24,559 nt of DNA from Bacillota bacterium (GCA_021821225.1 JAKACR010000013.1:1-24559), one strand, 5' to 3'. Counted from the stretch's first letter, positions 16,405-24,559 are shown. A program made the numbers and translations. Notes: generated by a model from the letters alone, not told the origin.

Positions 16405-19400
16405 TCAGAAGACCTGTTCCACCTGAAAGTCTTCCAGCAGGCCGTAAGCGATGAGGTCGTACTGGCTTGCGGCCGGCTGGCCGCGTTGCGGCGCCTTTTT
16501 CCACATGCCCGGCCAGGCTGTCCCGCGCGGCTTGTTCTGGTCGTGATGGGGGCCGAGCGCATTTTTCAGACTGCCGCAGACGCGGATAGCGACCTCGCGC
16601 GTACCCGGGCGTGCGAGAGACGTGATATCCACCGCGTCTTCCTGGCCGCTGCCAAAGAGTCCAATCATCTGCCCGTCGACCAGCACGGAGGCGACGGTCC
16701 CCTGCAAGCGTGGCGCGCGGACGACGATCTTCCCTGCGCCATCCGGAATGTGCACGCTCTTTTTGTACAAGACGGAACCCGCATAAAACGGGTATCCCTG
16801 TTCCGGCCAAAAACCCGTCCGCCACGGCGCCTGCGGTTCCACGCGCCAGTGTCCCCCGACATTTCGCGCCGCGAATGCGCCGCGCAGGTAGATCGGTTCA
16901 ATTTCCAGCAGAACGTTAAACGAAGGGGCCGACAGGACGATCTCATTGTCACCCGGTACGACAAACGGCCGGATGTCGGCGCTGTTCATGTGCTCGTCCA
17001 GCCACTCCCCGCCCTGTGTCCACTTCGCGCGCTGCCCGTTGACCCGAAGTTCGTAGCTGCGCCCCCGTTCCACATGCACCCGCAGACGGTCGGGCAGGGC
17101 TTCGGGAGCGGCCGCAAACCGGTATACGACCGTGAAGCCGCCAGTTGTCGCGGGTTCGGCATCCACGACGCGCCGCTTGAATTGCACGGCGTTGTCCCAC
17201 GGGTTTTCCGGATAGCCGCGGTGCTCGTAAACAAGATGGCCGGCATACAGCGTGTGGATATCTCTGTATTCGAGACCGTCGATGCGCAGGTCGCAATAGT
17301 CAAGGACCAGCACATTGTCTTCCTCAGGCAGGATGACAAGTTCTCCGCACGGCAGCGCGGACAGTGCGGCGCGTTTTGTCTCCCGGCGCGCAGGCGCGGC
17401 GGGATCGGATGGCCTGCTCTTTTCCGTCACCCGCAGCAGAGCGGATCCATACGGGGGTATGACCATCTCCGTCACGACCGTCCCGTCGCGCCGCTCATAG
17501 GCGACATCCTCGATTTGGCCTGTGAAAGCGTCCCATTTCTCGACGTGCGAACCCGCGATCTGCAAGGTGGAGGAGACCGGTTCGCTGCGGCTGTTCGCGA
17601 TGAAGTACACACTTGAGCCGTCACTCCACTCCCGCCGCAGGTGCGCCACTCCTTCACCGACAGCCGCGCGCCATCTCAGCCTGCGGGGAACGAGGCGGTC
17701 CAGCCGGGTTGCCAGTCCGTCGAGCGTCCGAACGAGGAAACAGCCGGGAAGACCGGAAAGGATCCGCACGGCGTCGCTCGCAAGCCCTTCGACGTACACG
17801 GCGGGATCGCCCAGAAAGAGGACTGTTCCGCCTGATTTTACGTAATCCTCCAGCAGTCGCACGGTGGCGGCGTTCATGTGCCGCATGGCCTCGGGAACCA
17901 CCACGACATCGTAGCGACGGGATCCGACGGCCATCTTTCCCGACAGGGCGCGCGCGTGGCGTTGCATGATGAATTCATCGCCAAGATCGAAATCCCACTG
18001 TCCGTCGGACAGCCACTGCAGCAGATGGACGTATGTCCGCATGTCCGGATGGGTCGGGACATCGCCCTGGAACAGATTCCCTTTCTCTTCGCCCGGCGCA
18101 AGGAGAAAGGCGGTGGTGGTCGGATGCAACACGAGGATACGATTGACCGTCCTGCCCTGAGAGAGGGCGTAGGACAGCCGACCGTGGTAGTCGTTTAACA
18201 ACCGGTATTCCTGCCACCACGTCTGCCGCCAGTCAAAAGACTGCGGGTGGTCCCGCTTGCGCGCGCCAACGATCGTAGCGTACGTCAGGTGCTGGTTGAT
18301 GAAGTTGACGCCGTGCACCATCAGCCAGTCGCCGATGCGCTTGTAATCGGCGAACGTCGAATCCCATCCGCCGGCGCCGTATGTCTCGCAGAGCACCCGT
18401 TCCCGGTCAAACTGGTTCGCGGCGCTGGACACTTCGCGAATGGTGAGCAGAAGGGGGTCGGCGGGCCGTTCCCGGAGCAGGTGCGTCAGGAGCATGTCGA
18501 TGGCAGGCCAGTGCATGAATTCATACAGCGACATGACGGCGGGCGATGCCATCGTGCCGGAAGCGAACGGCCACTGGTGTTCAAGATAGTGGCCCGTGAA
18601 TGCGATGCCGTTTTCCTCACACCAGCGCGACAGCGGCTGGACGAAGTTTTCCGCCCAGAGCTGCCGCAGCGTGCAGTAGTAGTCATACCGCACCTTTTGC
18701 GGCGGCACGTGCATCTTCTCGCCCGCCGCGTGGCGGAACAGGCACGGCAAGTGATCCTGCAGGCTGTATCCGTTGCGCTCCGCGAATTTTGCGGCCAGCC
18801 ATGCGCTGTACGGCAGGAGCGCGGCATCGGTGTGGGCGCCGGCGCTGGCGAAGATGGCCGGTTCATCCGTGAAGACCGCGGGAATGCGCTTGCCGAATTC
18901 AGCGCCAAAATGCGTCTTGTAACGTTCGTAGGTGGTTTTCAGAAACTGCTTGGCCACTTCCGGGCGGAGCGCGTCGACAAAAGCGAAACCGCCCAACCAC
19001 GGCGTGGTGTGCGGCCGTTCCCAGGCGAAGACCAGGAAGCGCTTTCCGTATGCGGGCCACGCGGCGACCGGTTCGCTGGTGATGTCGTGCGTGACCTGAA
19101 GCTCACCGGAAGGCGCGCCGTCGTCCGCGCAGGCAAACACCCGGATAAACGGTCCTGCCGAGCGCAGCGGAGATGACCCGGGCGGCGGATCGGCCGCCAC
19201 CTGTTCCGCAGTCATCTCCCAGCAGACCACGGACTGCGCCAGACAGTCCGGCAACTCCGACGGCACATGGCCGCCGGCAAAACCGGACGGGTACGAGTTT
19301 TCGTCGTAAATATAAAGGAGCAGTCCGCTTTCCTGCGCCGCCTGCAGCGCGTCGGACCAGAGAGTGAACCACTCCTCCGACAGGTACTCGGTAATCAGGC

Positions 19401-19566
19401 CCGGACGGGGATGGACAAACGCCCCGCCAAAGCCGTGTTCCTTCAACTGCCGCAGTTGTTCGCGAATCTGTTCGCGCGTCATGGCGTCGTTCCAGACCCA
19501 GAGGGGCGCCGTGCGGTACTGTGCCGGCGGATCCAGGAACAGCGGATCATGCTGCCGATCGTTCAT
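16405..19566 (-). CDS. GH106-like large glycoside hydrolase
   Basis: 1053 residues with no signal peptide. The N-terminal TIM-barrel part opens P-L-W-V-W-N-D (21-27), then G-G-A-F-V-H-P-R-P-G-L (48-57) and Y-D-E-N-S-Y-P-S-G (87-95), a pattern I associate with the GH106-type alpha-L-rhamnosidase clade and relatives. Candidate catalytic acids are Glu235 (F-T-D-E-P) and Glu394 (C-E-T-Y-G-A-G-G-W). A middle domain resembles a glutamine amidotransferase-like trimerisation fold (R-Y-D-V-V-V-V-P-E-A), and the C-terminus is a galactose-binding-like jelly roll. It starts 14 bp after the isomerase stop. I use ATG 19566, 8 nt after AAGGAG; GTG 19575 overlaps that site. GH2-type or other clan A specificity remains possible. 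Confidence 0.78.
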   Translation of the reverse strand: MNDRQHDPLFLDPPAQYRTAPLWVWNDAMTREQIREQLRQLKEHGFGGAFVHPRPGLITEYLSEEWFTLWSDALQAAQESGLLLYIYDENSYPSGFAGGHVPSELPDCLAQSVVCWEMTAEQVAADPPPGSSPLRSAGPFIRVFACADDGAPSGELQVTHDITSEPVAAWPAYGKRFLVFAWERPHTTPWLGGFAFVDALRPEVAKQFLKTTYERYKTHFGAEFGKRIPAVFTDEPAIFASAGAHTDAALLPYSAWLAAKFAERNGYSLQDHLPCLFRHAAGEKMHVPPQKVRYDYYCTLRQLWAENFVQPLSRWCEENGIAFTGHYLEHQWPFASGTMASPAVMSLYEFMHWPAIDMLLTHLLRERPADPLLLTIREVSSAANQFDRERVLCETYGAGGWDSTFADYKRIGDWLMVHGVNFINQHLTYATIVGARKRDHPQSFDWRQTWWQEYRLLNDYHGRLSYALSQGRTVNRILVLHPTTTAFLLAPGEEKGNLFQGDVPTHPDMRTYVHLLQWLSDGQWDFDLGDEFIMQRHARALSGKMAVGSRRYDVVVVPEAMRHMNAATVRLLEDYVKSGGTVLFLGDPAVYVEGLASDAVRILSGLPGCFLVRTLDGLATRLDRLVPRRLRWRAAVGEGVAHLRREWSDGSSVYFIANSRSEPVSSTLQIAGSHVEKWDAFTGQIEDVAYERRDGTVVTEMVIPPYGSALLRVTEKSRPSDPAAPARRETKRAALSALPCGELVILPEEDNVLVLDYCDLRIDGLEYRDIHTLYAGHLVYEHRGYPENPWDNAVQFKRRVVDAEPATTGGFTVVYRFAAAPEALPDRLRVHVERGRSYELRVNGQRAKWTQGGEWLDEHMNSADIRPFVVPGDNEIVLSAPSFNVLLEIEPIYLRGAFAARNVGGHWRVEPQAPWRTGFWPEQGYPFYAGSVLYKKSVHIPDGAGKIVVRAPRLQGTVASVLVDGQMIGLFGSGQEDAVDITSLARPGTREVAIRVCGSLKNALGPHHDQNKPRGTAWPGMWKKAPQRGQPAASQYDLIAYGLLEDFQVEQVF

Positions 19567-19580
19567 CCGTTTCACTCCTT

Positions 19581-21071
19581 CTATTCTGATCCTTCGCAGA
19601 GGGTCGCGTGTGGGATGTCAAGCAGTTCGGCCACCTTGCGAAAGAGCGACGCGTTGTGGCCGACGGAGAGCGCGCAGTGATGCGTCGGCGCCTGCGCGAA
19701 CCAGGCGGACATGTATGCGTCCGGATCGCGGCAGAACCGGACCGGTGTCTGCGTGTTGCCGATCTGCATGATCTCGCCGCCCGTCGCGCGGCCTTCGCTG
19801 ATGATGAACTTCAGCCGGCCCTCGCTGGTCTGGGTCACGTTGAGGGTCGTGACAGGTCCGGCTTTCACCTTCGCTTCCACCGATATGCCGGAGCCCAGCT
19901 TGCCGTGATACAGTCCCATCCCCCGCAAAAGCGGCTTGCCGTCGGCGATGGCGGCGTGAAACGGGCCGTCGTGTCCCAGCAGAATCGTCCCGTCCAGGTA
20001 GTCCACGACCACGATTTCTGCGAAGCTGCCGCCGGCGCCGGCCAGATCGCAGATTTTCATGGCGATCGCCGTTTTCAGGTCGCCCTCGCCAGCGCACGGA
20101 ACACCGCGGGCCGTGAGCAGGGAGTGGCCGAGGATGAAGCCGCTCTGCAGCTTTTCGTAATCGTTCCCCGGGGATCCGTGGTAGTAATACACCAGTGCAT
20201 CCAAATCGAAATCGCGCACCAACCGCTCCTGCGCCGCGGCCACCGCGCACGCCCATTCTAGTTGCTCTGCGGTCGGTTCCCTGGCGATAGGGTCCGCCGC
20301 CGAGTCGCCGCTGATGGAAAACAGGCGGTTCATTTCCGCCGCTTTATTCTGAACAGCCTCGGGCGTCACGGCTTTCAAGCGAGAGTCGAGATCGCACATC
20401 TCCAGCACCTGGACGTGAAGTCCAGTCTGCGCCTGCACCATTGTGAAGTCGCTGTACATGTCCAGCATGCCGCCGTACGTGTTGCCAAGGAACCCGAAGC
20501 GGCTACGCCGCAGTTCCGCGGCCACCCGCGCGGCGGAAATCCACTCTTCGATCTCCTTCCAGGCGCGCTCTGCCTCCGGACGGGCCGCCGTCGCCTCCGT
20601 CCCCAGCAGGCCGTTGACGACGCGAAATGCGATCCCCGCGCGGTGAAAAGCATTCGCGATTTCCGGAACGGGGCAGGCACCGCAGTGCGCCAGCCATTCG
20701 CCGGTCGTCACGCGCGCGTACTCGATGCGCGCAGCGGGCTGTAGGTTCAGGATCACGGCCGGTTTGGAGCATATCTGGTGGACCGGGAGCACCGCAGAAC
20801 TGGTCGAATAGGTTGCGGAGTGGCAGAAGACAAGGTCCACATGGCGTTCATTGAACCAATGTCCGGCTGCCCGCGCACTCGTTTCCGAATCGACCAGCCC
20901 GAAGTTGTGCACCTCCGCCATGCCGGACATCCGGTCTGCGATAAATGCGCCATAGTCCATGATTCTGCCGCGCAACTCGGGGAACTGCGCCCAGTAGGCC
21001 GCAAGGCCGATCGTGTAAAGACCGATCCGGGGAGAGCTGCGCGGTTTGATCGGAGAGCGTGTATCTGTCAA
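19581..21071 (-). CDS. L-arabinose/L-fucose isomerase-like protein
   Basis: 496 residues, similar in length and layout to AraA. V-F-C-H-S-A-T-Y-S-T-S (81-91) corresponds to the W-M-H-T-F-S region of arabinose isomerases, and Glu329 (G-E-G-D-L-K-T-A), His367 (L-L-G-H-D-G) and His464/465 fit metal-site positions by eye. The second conserved Glu is not obvious: V-V-D-Y (355-358) stands where E-D-Y is expected. It may interconvert an aldose and ketose released by the glycoside hydrolase encoded next in the same operon, but true AraA activity is doubtful. The only upstream start in frame is TTG 21071, with a weak ribosome binding site. It is transcribed divergently from an AraC regulator. Confidence 0.75.
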   Translation of the reverse strand: MTDTRSPIKPRSSPRIGLYTIGLAAYWAQFPELRGRIMDYGAFIADRMSGMAEVHNFGLVDSETSARAAGHWFNERHVDLVFCHSATYSTSSAVLPVHQICSKPAVILNLQPAARIEYARVTTGEWLAHCGACPVPEIANAFHRAGIAFRVVNGLLGTEATAARPEAERAWKEIEEWISAARVAAELRRSRFGFLGNTYGGMLDMYSDFTMVQAQTGLHVQVLEMCDLDSRLKAVTPEAVQNKAAEMNRLFSISGDSAADPIAREPTAEQLEWACAVAAAQERLVRDFDLDALVYYYHGSPGNDYEKLQSGFILGHSLLTARGVPCAGEGDLKTAIAMKICDLAGAGGSFAEIVVVDYLDGTILLGHDGPFHAAIADGKPLLRGMGLYHGKLGSGISVEAKVKAGPVTTLNVTQTSEGRLKFIISEGRATGGEIMQIGNTQTPVRFCRDPDAYMSAWFAQAPTHHCALSVGHNASLFRKVAELLDIPHATLCEGSE

Positions 21072-21096
21072 AATCCCACATCCCGAATGGATCGTT

Positions 21097-21124
21097 TGTT
21101 GGTATATCTGTTGGTATAATTATA
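21097..21124 (+). promoter_or_regulatory. divergent promoter with 12-bp direct repeats and extended -10
   Basis: TGTTGGTATATC (21097-21108) and TGTTGGTATAAT (21109-21120) are tandem 12-bp repeats. The second contains TGGTATAAT (21112-21120), an extended -10 for the AraC gene at 21154. The palindrome TATAATTATA (21115-21124) also gives a TATAAT on the minus strand, pointing towards the isomerase gene. Spaced direct repeats near a promoter are common AraC-family targets, so the site may serve autoregulation and divergent control. Confidence 0.5.
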
Positions 21125-21153
21125 GGGGAGAGAGAATCCCGCGGCATAGCAGG

Positions 21154-22134
21154 ATGATGCCGGAAAATATCACGCTATTGCTCAACAGGTTGTATATCGC
21201 CACCGTTCCGGAACGATGGGAATATGACAAAGGGGGTCGATGCGCTTTGAGCTGCCGGCTGCGTGCCCGACACGACTGGAGCGACCGTTCCGAGTGGCTT
21301 GTGCTGCATGAGAGCCCGGTTGCCAGGTCGGCGTTTTTCTATGTGCAGGAAATCGGGCACTTCTACGCCAGAAGGCACTATTTCACCGAACGCGAACGGC
21401 TTGATTCGTTTTTGCTCGGTGTCACGCTGGCGGGAAGCGGCATGCTGCAATTTCGCGATCGGACCTTCATGCTGCGCCCGGGACAGGCATTTTTCATTCA
21501 TTGTATGGAATATCAAATGTACGCGAGCGCTGCGGATGTGTGGGAACTCCTGTGGCTTCATTTCAACGGGGGGACAAGCGGGGGATACTGGGAACTGTTC
21601 TGTGCGGATGGCGATCCTGTGGTCAAACTGCCGGCAGATGCACAGGTCATTCACCAGATGCAAAAAATCATCGAGCGTAACCGACGGCCTGCGGGAAAGC
21701 GGGATGAGGCCGCCAATTCGCTAGTCATCGTGGAGATTCTCACGGAACTGCTGACCACCAAGTTCGACCGGACATCTTCCGAAGGCCGGGCGCCCGTCCC
21801 CGCCCACGTCGCGCGCGCCATAGCCGCGCTGGATGAGCGCTACGTCGAGAAATGGACTCTGGAGCGGCTCGCCGCAGAGTGCTGCGTCAGCAAATTTTAT
21901 CTGTCGCGCGAATTCAAGCGGCATTCAGGCAGAAGTCCGATGGAATACCTCCTGCAAATCCGCCTTGCGGCGGCGCGGCGCCTGCTCGGGCACTCCGCCC
22001 TGTCCGTTGCGGAAATTGCCGCCGCCGTCGGCATGGACCACGCCAGTCACTTCATCAGCCTGTTCAAGCGGGAGATGCGGATGACGCCGCTCGCCTTTCG
22101 CCGGGCACAGCGGGAAAAACTGCCGACGGTCTGA
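21154..22134 (+). CDS. AraC-family regulator, divergent from the isomerase operon
   Basis: 326 residues from ATG 21154; a second ATG follows at once (21157). The N-terminal sensor includes G-V-T-L-A-G-S-G-M-L-Q-F (89-100) and M-L-R-P-G-Q-A-F-F-I (106-115), a degenerate AraC cupin. The C-terminal HTH pair spans about 217-320, with W-T-L-E-R-L-A-A-E-C-C-V-S (234-246) and S-V-A-E-I-A-A-A-V-G-M (284-294). The ribosome binding site is weak (AGCAGG close by, GGGGAG further off), so the start is uncertain; an in-frame extension to 21046 would run into the divergent promoter. It likely controls the isomerase/glycoside hydrolase operon from the shared 82-bp region. A DeoR gene follows. Confidence 0.9.
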   Translation: MMPENITLLLNRLYIATVPERWEYDKGGRCALSCRLRARHDWSDRSEWLVLHESPVARSAFFYVQEIGHFYARRHYFTERERLDSFLLGVTLAGSGMLQFRDRTFMLRPGQAFFIHCMEYQMYASAADVWELLWLHFNGGTSGGYWELFCADGDPVVKLPADAQVIHQMQKIIERNRRPAGKRDEAANSLVIVEILTELLTTKFDRTSSEGRAPVPAHVARAIAALDERYVEKWTLERLAAECCVSKFYLSREFKRHSGRSPMEYLLQIRLAAARRLLGHSALSVAEIAAAVGMDHASHFISLFKREMRMTPLAFRRAQREKLPTV

Positions 22135-22168
22135 AGCCCGCGGCGCGGTATATCATTTGGTTTTCCTG

Positions 22169-22177
22169 TGATATTAT
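22169..22177 (+). promoter_or_regulatory. extended -10 candidate for the DeoR gene
   Basis: TGATATTAT resembles TGnTATAAT with one change in the hexamer. It lies in an AT-rich patch within the 122-bp gap between the AraC and DeoR genes, about 80 nt before the ATG. No clear -35 is seen. Confidence 0.35.
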
Positions 22178-22256
22178 TGTTTTGTCTGTAACATCGCCTT
22201 GATCCGGAAAACGGTCATGCGACGGTGCGATCTCGTATTTTCGGGAGGTGCAAGCC

Positions 22257-23021
22257 ATGCTCGTCGCAGAACGGCATGACAAGATCATCCAATTAATCCG
22301 CGAACGCGGAAGTGTGCGCGTTGCCGAATTGAGCGAACTGTTCAGGGTCACGGAAGAGACGATTCGCCGCGATCTCGACGCCCTGGAAGGGCAGGGGGAA
22401 CTGCGCCGCAGCCACGGCGGAGCGGTGAAGGCGGTTGAACATCTGGAGAAGCCGTACACAGAGCGGGAAATTGAACGCATGGAAGAGAAGCGCAGCATTG
22501 CGCAGGTTGCGTTGTCGCTGATCGCCCCGGGGGACCAGATCGCCATCGACGCCAGTTCCACCACATTGTGCCTGGCCAACGCCCTGCCCAACATGCCGCT
22601 CAAAGTCGTGACCAACTCGGTCCGTGTGGCGACGGGCCTGGCGGCCAAAGACAAGATCAGCGTCATTTTGAGCGGCGGGTCCCTGACGGCGCGCTCGATG
22701 TCGCTGGTCGGTCCCACGGCGGAGCAGTCGCTGGGAAAATACCACGTCGCACGCGCCTTTTTGTCCTGCAAAGGGGTTCACGCCCAGCGCGGGATCAGCG
22801 AATCGAACGAATTGCAGGCGCTCGTCAAACAGAAGATGATCAGCATTGCGGACGAGGTCATCGTGCTGGCCGACTCCAGCAAGTTCGGGGTGCAGGACTT
22901 CACGACGATTTGCGGCGTTCAGGATCTGTCCGCCGTCATCACGGACAGCGCGGTTTCCGATGAATACGCCGGCATGCTGGAGACGCAGGGAGTCCGCGTC
23001 ATCAGGGCGGTGTCCCCATAG
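22257..23021 (+). CDS. DeoR-family transcriptional regulator of sugar metabolism
   Basis: 254 residues. The N-terminal winged helix (1-58) shows A-E-R-H-D-K-I-I and V-A-E-L-S-E-L-F-R-V-T-E-E-T-I-R-R-D-L (22-40), followed by G-E-L-R-R-S-H-G-G-A. The C-terminal DeoRC effector domain has D-A-S-S-T-T (95-100) and V-V-T-N-S near 115; it normally senses a phosphorylated sugar. ATG 22257 is chosen because GGGAGG (22243-22248) is well placed; GTG 22248 overlaps that site. It is probably a repressor whose inducer is an intermediate of the encoded pathway. The TAG stop takes its G from the first base of a MITE-like repeat end that follows. Confidence 0.92.
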   Translation: MLVAERHDKIIQLIRERGSVRVAELSELFRVTEETIRRDLDALEGQGELRRSHGGAVKAVEHLEKPYTEREIERMEEKRSIAQVALSLIAPGDQIAIDASSTTLCLANALPNMPLKVVTNSVRVATGLAAKDKISVILSGGSLTARSMSLVGPTAEQSLGKYHVARAFLSCKGVHAQRGISESNELQALVKQKMISIADEVIVLADSSKFGVQDFTTICGVQDLSAVITDSAVSDEYAGMLETQGVRVIRAVSP

Positions 23022-23053
23022 AGGTTGTTCAAAAAGGGGGCAGAACTCCCCGG
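23021..23053 (-). repeat. isolated terminal fragment of the MITE-like element
   Basis: This 33-bp segment, opening GAGGTTGTTCAAAAAG, is the reverse complement of 12101-12133 with one mismatch. Similarity ends after CCCCGG, and no second terminus is visible in the following gene. It is thus a solo end or remnant. It lies between the DeoR and third sulfatase genes, and its TTG at 23025 gives a false long start for the sulfatase. Confidence 0.75.
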
Positions 23054-23096
23054 AGTTGCGATCGGCGATGCAAAAAAGAGGAAGAGGAAGTTGACC

Positions 23097-24503
23097 ATGC
23101 GTCAAAAAACTCAAAAACCCAATATCGTTGTGTGCATGAGCGATCAATTGCGCCCTTTTGAATTGGGCTGCTATGGGAATTCGATTGTCCATACTCCCCA
23201 TATTGACCGACTGGCTGCACAAGGTGTGCGGTTCGATGTCGCCGTGAGCAATAACCCGGTTTGTATGCCGGCCCGCTCCTGCCTGCTTTCCGGGCAACAC
23301 AGCCGAACGTGTATCGGGGGACTGGGCAACGATGCCGTTGTCGATGAAAACGGACGCTCGACGATGCCGGAATATCCGTCGCCCCGCCGGGTATCCATGT
23401 TCGCCCCGACATTGCCGGAGCAATTGAAAAAAGCGGGCTATCGGACGGCCGCGATCGGAAAGTGGCATATCCAGTCAGCGCCGAACGCGCTTGGGTTTGA
23501 CCATAGTGTCTATCCCTTTGTCCATCACCGGCATACCAATCAGACCTTCATCGATCACAACGGCAACACGGAGATTGTCGCAGGTTACAGCGTCGACCAC
23601 GAACTCTGCGCTGTGGAAAGCTACTTTCGAGAATGCGGGGAAGATGGACAACCGTTCTTCCTGTACTACAATATTTCGCCGCCCCACATGCCCTTGGCGG
23701 ATGCGCCGGAACGTTATCTGAAGATGTACGACCCGGACGAGGTCGCGCTTCGTCCCAATGTGTTCAAAGACGGGAGGCCGGCGCACAACGAGGAGTGGTT
23801 CAAGATTTATCTGTGGGATTTCCTGTACTATGATCTAAAACAGCCCCATACGCTGACGCTTCCGGACGGATTCGACATCAAGCAACTCACGGCGCTCTAT
23901 TATGGGGCGATCAGTTGGGTGGACGATTGCGTCGGACGGTTGAGGCAGAGCCTGAAAGAGAGCGGTCTGGACGAAAACACGGTGATCGTGTTCTTGGCGG
24001 ACCATGGGGATCATCTGGGCAGTCACCATCGTTTCAATAAAGGCACGCTCCTTGAGGAAGCCATTCGCATTCCGCTGATTTTCCACGCTCCGGACAAGTG
24101 GGCGGCGGCAGGAAATCAGTCGCAGGTTGCGCAGATCATCGACGTCTTGCCGACGCTCCTGGATATTGCCGGGGCTGAAATTCCAGACACCGCACAAGGA
24201 CAAAGCCTGCGACCCATTTTGACGGGGGAGCGGCAGTCGCTCAACATGAACTCCGCGATCATTGAAACGGATGGCGGTTCCATCGGCATCCGTACGCTCA
24301 CTCATCTATACGGGATGCAGCTAAAGAATGATCTGCGCACTGTGGAGATTGAGCGGATGTGTTATTACGATCTTGAACGGGATCCCTATCAGTGGAGCAA
24401 TGCGGCGGCGGACGGAGAACCGGACGGCGCGGAACTTGCCCTGCGCGAAACCCTGCTTGCGTGGCACCGCAACACGCCGTGGCTGGATGTGTTGAAGAGT
24501 TGA
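23097..24503 (+). CDS. type I sulfatase (C-M-P-A-R)
   Basis: 468 residues. The formylglycine signature is C56-M-P-A-R60 with Ser61 following. Metal and sulfate-binding residues are Asp16/Gln17 (M-S-D-Q-L-R), Lys122 and His124 (G-K-W-H), His197 (P-P-H-M-P), Asp302/His303 (A-D-H-G-D) and Lys315 (F-N-K-G). No signal peptide is present, so it is probably cytoplasmic. ATG 23097 is chosen because AGAGGAAG (23083-23090) precedes it and the N-terminus then fits relatives; the frame is open back to the TTG at 23025 inside the repeat remnant. It differs much from the other two sulfatase-fold proteins here, so it probably attacks another position or linkage. The 56 bp after its stop show no gene. Confidence 0.92.
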   Translation: MRQKTQKPNIVVCMSDQLRPFELGCYGNSIVHTPHIDRLAAQGVRFDVAVSNNPVCMPARSCLLSGQHSRTCIGGLGNDAVVDENGRSTMPEYPSPRRVSMFAPTLPEQLKKAGYRTAAIGKWHIQSAPNALGFDHSVYPFVHHRHTNQTFIDHNGNTEIVAGYSVDHELCAVESYFRECGEDGQPFFLYYNISPPHMPLADAPERYLKMYDPDEVALRPNVFKDGRPAHNEEWFKIYLWDFLYYDLKQPHTLTLPDGFDIKQLTALYYGAISWVDDCVGRLRQSLKESGLDENTVIVFLADHGDHLGSHHRFNKGTLLEEAIRIPLIFHAPDKWAAAGNQSQVAQIIDVLPTLLDIAGAEIPDTAQGQSLRPILTGERQSLNMNSAIIETDGGSIGIRTLTHLYGMQLKNDLRTVEIERMCYYDLERDPYQWSNAAADGEPDGAELALRETLLAWHRNTPWLDVLKS

Positions 24504-24559
24504 CGAAGGTTGCCATAATATCTCGGAACCAGAATCTTGACACAACTTAGTGATATCCT

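Noticed and set aside
16156..17616. Plus-strand open frame of about 486 codons starting inside the ASRT gene and crossing the GH106-like gene
   Set aside because: It runs out of frame with ASRT and antisense to a clear glycoside hydrolase; no family motif.
22293..23468. Minus-strand open frame of about 390 codons spanning DeoR, the repeat remnant and the sulfatase start
   Set aside because: It covers two genes and an intergenic repeat in antisense, which no real gene would do; composition effect.
24537..24542. TTGACA -35-like hexamer at the right edge
   Set aside because: The matching -10 box would fall beyond the window, so a promoter cannot be supported.

Overview
The window looks like the chromosome of a high-GC, Gram-positive Bacillota, most like the Alicyclobacillaceae/Paenibacillus side of the Bacilli. 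The evidence is strong AGGAGG-type ribosome binding sites, frequent GTG and TTG starts, a YteA-type TraR/DksA zinc-finger protein, a PatB/MalY lyase with a Bacillus-like N-terminus, and a CcpA-type cre site in the acsA leader. The assignment is inference; no rRNA or tRNA gene is present to fix it.

Left part (1-10759), mostly housekeeping. It holds the 3' end of a 2-isopropylmalate synthase gene, a dienelactone hydrolase-family gene, a yteA-like gene, a TIM-barrel sugar isomerase/epimerase, an OmpR-type response regulator with its histidine kinase, a 421-bp gene-free stretch full of short repeats, a GtrA-family membrane protein, acetyl-CoA synthetase on the minus strand, a SAM methyltransferase, a C-S beta-lyase/aminotransferase and a flavin reductase-domain protein. 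Repeat motifs from the 421-bp stretch recur at 10201-10248.

Right part (10962-24503), accessory. This reads as a catabolic island for a sulfated or otherwise esterified glycan. Plus strand: Gfo/Idh/MocA oxidoreductase, a 180-bp MITE-like repeat with a 5-bp target duplication, two sulfatase-fold genes (ATGA overlap), an AraC regulator, and a small gene of the Anabaena sensory rhodopsin transducer (ASRT) family. Minus strand: an L-arabinose/L-fucose isomerase-like gene followed 14 bp later by a very large GH106-like glycoside hydrolase. Plus strand again: a divergent AraC regulator, a DeoR repressor, one isolated end of the same MITE-like repeat, and a third sulfatase.

Proposed working model (inference): the sulfatases strip ester groups, the GH106-like enzyme releases a sugar (rhamnose-like or other 6-deoxy sugar is one option), and the isomerase and Gfo/Idh enzyme process it. 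Two AraC proteins and a DeoR protein regulate it, and the ASRT protein may sense a small ligand. The first sulfatase-fold protein lacks the formylglycine Cys and Arg (Thr-x-Pro-x-Tyr instead), so it is probably not a classical sulfatase; the other two have C-x-P-A-R. No transporter and no sulfatase-maturating enzyme is in the window. The most notable points are the ASRT gene in a sugar/sulfatase setting, the Thr-type sulfatase homologue, and the repeat family placed exactly at stop codons in front of two sulfatase genes.
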